Assembly: GCF_030817015.1 (NCBI RefSeq)
Contig: NZ_JAUSYS010000002.1
Span: 1 to 64,000, forward strand
Source: Arthrobacter sp. V1I7
Lineage (GTDB): Bacteria > Actinomycetota > Actinomycetes > Actinomycetales > Micrococcaceae
Length of the DNA: 64,000 nt
Reading direction: 5' to 3'
Within the stretch, counting starts at the first letter, position 1, and every line of letters starts with the position of its first letter. The notes beneath the pieces are model-generated. The model had not been told where the DNA came from, ran no database searches, and saw only the letters and a program-made list of their open reading frames with translations. This document shows positions 61,989 to 64,000 of this stretch, piece by piece. Position numbers and translations under genes: made by a program.

Positions 61989-62786
61989 ATGAACATGATC
62001 TGCGTGCAGGAACAGCACCTGCCGGGCAACTCCATGGAGGAGAAGTGGGAAACCGCGCAGGAGTGGGGCTTCGACGGGATCGAGCTGCGCGGAAAGGGGG
62101 ACTTCGGCTTCCGCAAACGGCTGCCCGAACTGCGCAAAGCGGCAGCCCGCGGAATTCCGATGCCCACTGTGTGCGTCGAGATGCTGCACTTCATCGGGGC
62201 GTTTGACGCCACACAGCGCCAGGACGCGATTGTGCAGATGAAATCGCTGCTCGATGTCATGGCGGAGATCGGCGGGCGGGGAGCCATGACACCGGCCTCC
62301 TATGGAATGTTCTCCGACCGGCTCCCTCCCTTCGTGGCTCCCCGCAGCACCGAAGAGGACCGCGCGGTTCTCATCGACGGGCTGGGCCAGCTGGGCGCGC
62401 ACGCCGCCACCCTGGGTGTGGAACTGTATCTCGAGCCGCTGAACCGGTATGAGAATCACATGGTCCGCAGGCTCGACGACGCGGTCTCCCTGATCAAGGA
62501 AATCGGGCTCGATTCGGTGAAGGTTGCTGCTGATACCTACCACATGAACATTGAGGAAGCAGACCCGGCCGCGGCGCTGCTGGCCGCCGGCCCCTACATC
62601 GGACATGTCCAGGCCAGCGACTCCAACCGCCTTGAACCGGGCGCCGGTCACATTGACTGGGCACTGTTCGGTTCCACGGTCCGCGCCATCGGTTACACCG
62701 GACCGGTCGCCCTGGAGAGCCGGTTGTCGGGCCCCGCGCAGGATGTCCTGCCGGCGAGCCCCGTACTGCTGCGGAGGTTCCTGTGA
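61989..62786 (+). CDS. Second sugar isomerase/epimerase (TIM barrel)
   Basis: This 265-residue protein of the same TIM-barrel superfamily starts MNMICVQEQHLPGNSMEEKW, then WGFDGIELRGKGDFGFRKRL. Metal-binding residues are at ELYLEPLNRYENHMVRRLDD (Glu), KVAADTYHMNIEEADP (Asp, His) and GPVALESRLSG (Glu). It is shorter than the first isomerase and only distantly similar, so they probably act on different intermediates. Its end overlaps the next GTG start by four bases. Confidence 0.9.
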   Translation: MNMICVQEQHLPGNSMEEKWETAQEWGFDGIELRGKGDFGFRKRLPELRKAAARGIPMPTVCVEMLHFIGAFDATQRQDAIVQMKSLLDVMAEIGGRGAMTPASYGMFSDRLPPFVAPRSTEEDRAVLIDGLGQLGAHAATLGVELYLEPLNRYENHMVRRLDDAVSLIKEIGLDSVKVAADTYHMNIEEADPAAALLAAGPYIGHVQASDSNRLEPGAGHIDWALFGSTVRAIGYTGPVALESRLSGPAQDVLPASPVLLRRFL

Positions 62787-64000
62787 ACGATGCAGTGTTG
62801 TCCGCCGCGACGGCTGTACTTGTAAGAAACTGGAGAGGCCGCCATACGGTTCCGGCCGGCGGGCTCTACCCCCATCAGTGGAGTTGGGACTCGGCCTTCA
62901 TCGCCATCGGCCTGCGGCACCTCTCTCCCCGCCGCGCCCAGCAGGAACTGGACTCCCTGTTCAGCGCGCAGTGGGCCGACGGGCGGCTTCCGCAGATTGT
63001 TTTCGACCCGACGCGGGATGATTACTCACCCGGCGCCAAGTTTTGGCGAAGCGACCGCATTCCCGGGTCGCCTCCGGTCTCCACGGCCGGGCTGGTGCAA
63101 CCGCCGAACCACGCCTGGGCTACGCTGCTGGTCCACGAATCCAACCCGTCCGAATCCCGCCGCCGCCGTTTTCTGGGCCGGGCCTACCCCAGTCTTGTGG
63201 CGTGGCATCAGTACCTGCATTCGCGTCGCCGTTCACCTGAAACCGGCCTTGCCGCCGTCGTGCATCCGTGGGAGAGCGGGTTGGACAATTCACCCTACTG
63301 GGACAGCCCGCTGGAAAATGTGGCCGGGTCCTTCGGAGATGACGTGCCGCGCCCGGACCTGGAACACGCCGACGCCACAGAACGCCCGTCTAACAGGGAA
63401 TATGGCAAGTACCTGTACCTTGCAGCGAGATACCGTGACGCCAACTGCGACGATTCGGCTGCAGCGTGCCCGTTCCGAGTCGAGGATCCGGCCTTCAACG
63501 CCATCTGGGCACGATCCGAGCTCGCACTGGCGGGCATCGCTGAAGAACTGGGAATCGCTCCGGCATATGACCACCGGCAACGGTCCCGGGACATCACGGA
63601 AGCCCTGGAATCCCTCTGGGACGAGGAGCTGGGCACCTACGTGGCCCGCGACGCCATCACCGGTGACCTGCAGAAGTACCGGACAGTATCCGGCCTGATA
63701 CCGCTGCTCCTGCCGGAAATCCGCCGCGGGGATGAGCTGGACGCGCTCTTGCGCGGCCCGCACTTTGAGCTGGGCACCTCCTGCCTCGTGCCAAGCCACG
63801 ACCTCCTTGCGCCGACGTTCGATTCCTCGCGGTACTGGCGTGGACCGTCCTGGTTCAACACCGCATGGCTGCTCGTGGAAGCACTGACGGGCCGCGGAGC
63901 CGGTGCTGAGGCCAGAGCCTTGGCTTCATCCATGGCCGAACTCGCCGTCCTCAACGACTTCCCCGAGTACGTCGACCCCCACACCGGCGAACCCCATGGC
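62783..64000 (+). CDS. Glycosidase-like (alpha/alpha)6 enzyme, 3' end beyond window
   Basis: The frame starts at GTG 62783, overlapping the previous stop, and runs without stop to the window end (406 codons). The motif LYPHQWSWDSAFIAIGLRHL and the later SSRYWRGPSWFNTAWLLVEA are hallmarks of GH63-like, mannosylglycerate/glucosylglycerate hydrolase-type glycosidases. Further conserved regions are VHPWESGLDNSPYWDSPL and TSCLVPSHDLLAPTFDSS. It should release a sugar from an imported glycoside. The missing C-terminus prevents firmer family assignment. Confidence 0.85.
   Translation, partial: MNDAVLSAATAVLVRNWRGRHTVPAGGLYPHQWSWDSAFIAIGLRHLSPRRAQQELDSLFSAQWADGRLPQIVFDPTRDDYSPGAKFWRSDRIPGSPPVSTAGLVQPPNHAWATLLVHESNPSESRRRRFLGRAYPSLVAWHQYLHSRRRSPETGLAAVVHPWESGLDNSPYWDSPLENVAGSFGDDVPRPDLEHADATERPSNREYGKYLYLAARYRDANCDDSAAACPFRVEDPAFNAIWARSELALAGIAEELGIAPAYDHRQRSRDITEALESLWDEELGTYVARDAITGDLQKYRTVSGLIPLLLPEIRRGDELDALLRGPHFELGTSCLVPSHDLLAPTFDSSRYWRGPSWFNTAWLLVEALTGRGAGAEARALASSMAELAVLNDFPEYVDPHTGEPHG

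Noticed and set aside
1..64000. CRISPR arrays, tRNA and rRNA genes
   Set aside because: I looked for regularly spaced direct repeats and cloverleaf or rRNA-like sequence by eye and saw none; a tRNAscan-SE/Infernal run would be decisive.

Overview
The window is GC-rich actinobacterial DNA, most like a large mobilizable plasmid or integrated plasmid of an Arthrobacter-type Micrococcaceae bacterium. The evidence is high third-position GC in the coding frames, many GTG starts, and an actinobacterial plasmid gene set: DprA-like, DUF4192, ParB-like, giant methylase-helicase, glutaredoxin-SSB pair, and MobC plus relaxase. I see no rRNA, tRNA, CRISPR array, replication initiator or ParA, so the replicon type is an inference.

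Layout. 0-4.5 kb: an IS110-family transposase, small membrane proteins and an orphan serine recombinase. 4.7-9.7 kb: three plasmid housekeeping genes (DprA-like, DUF4192, ParB-like), each preceded by a copy of a long repeated hairpin-rich leader. 10-23 kb: accessory genes, including a nuclease-like protein, a PIN/ImmA toxin-antitoxin-like pair, a two-gene membrane operon behind twin palindromes, a second serine recombinase with its own res-like site, and small regulators. One short-chain dehydrogenase here is broken by a frameshift. 23-36 kb: the DNA-processing and mobilization block, with an 1834-residue DNA methylase/helicase whose 5' part overlaps another gene in a second frame, glutaredoxin, SSB, DNA-binding proteins, a candidate oriT, MobC, relaxase and a DUF1016 nuclease. 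36-39 kb: a membrane protein and a decayed second copy of the glutaredoxin-SSB pair.

39-54 kb is a rearranged cargo region. Two almost identical disulfide oxidoreductase genes face each other in a roughly 6 kb imperfect inverted duplication. Between them lie a CGNR zinc-finger regulator and several gene remnants. Three promoter regions in this block share one inverted-repeat operator, so the CGNR protein probably controls an oxidoreductase/VOC regulon including itself. A third, more divergent VOC-oxidoreductase module lies at 51-54 kb. A full GH15 gene lies between them, and its truncated copy is inside the duplication.

54-64 kb is an intact sugar or glycoside catabolic locus. A ROK repressor and a TIM-barrel isomerase run leftward. 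Running rightward are a Gfo/Idh/MocA dehydrogenase, an ABC importer (binding protein and two permeases), a medium-chain dehydrogenase, a second TIM-barrel isomerase and a glycosidase-like gene that runs off the window end. An AT-rich palindrome lies in the divergent promoter. The gene mix suggests import of an unusual sugar followed by oxidation to a keto-sugar and isomerization or elimination; the substrate is unknown.
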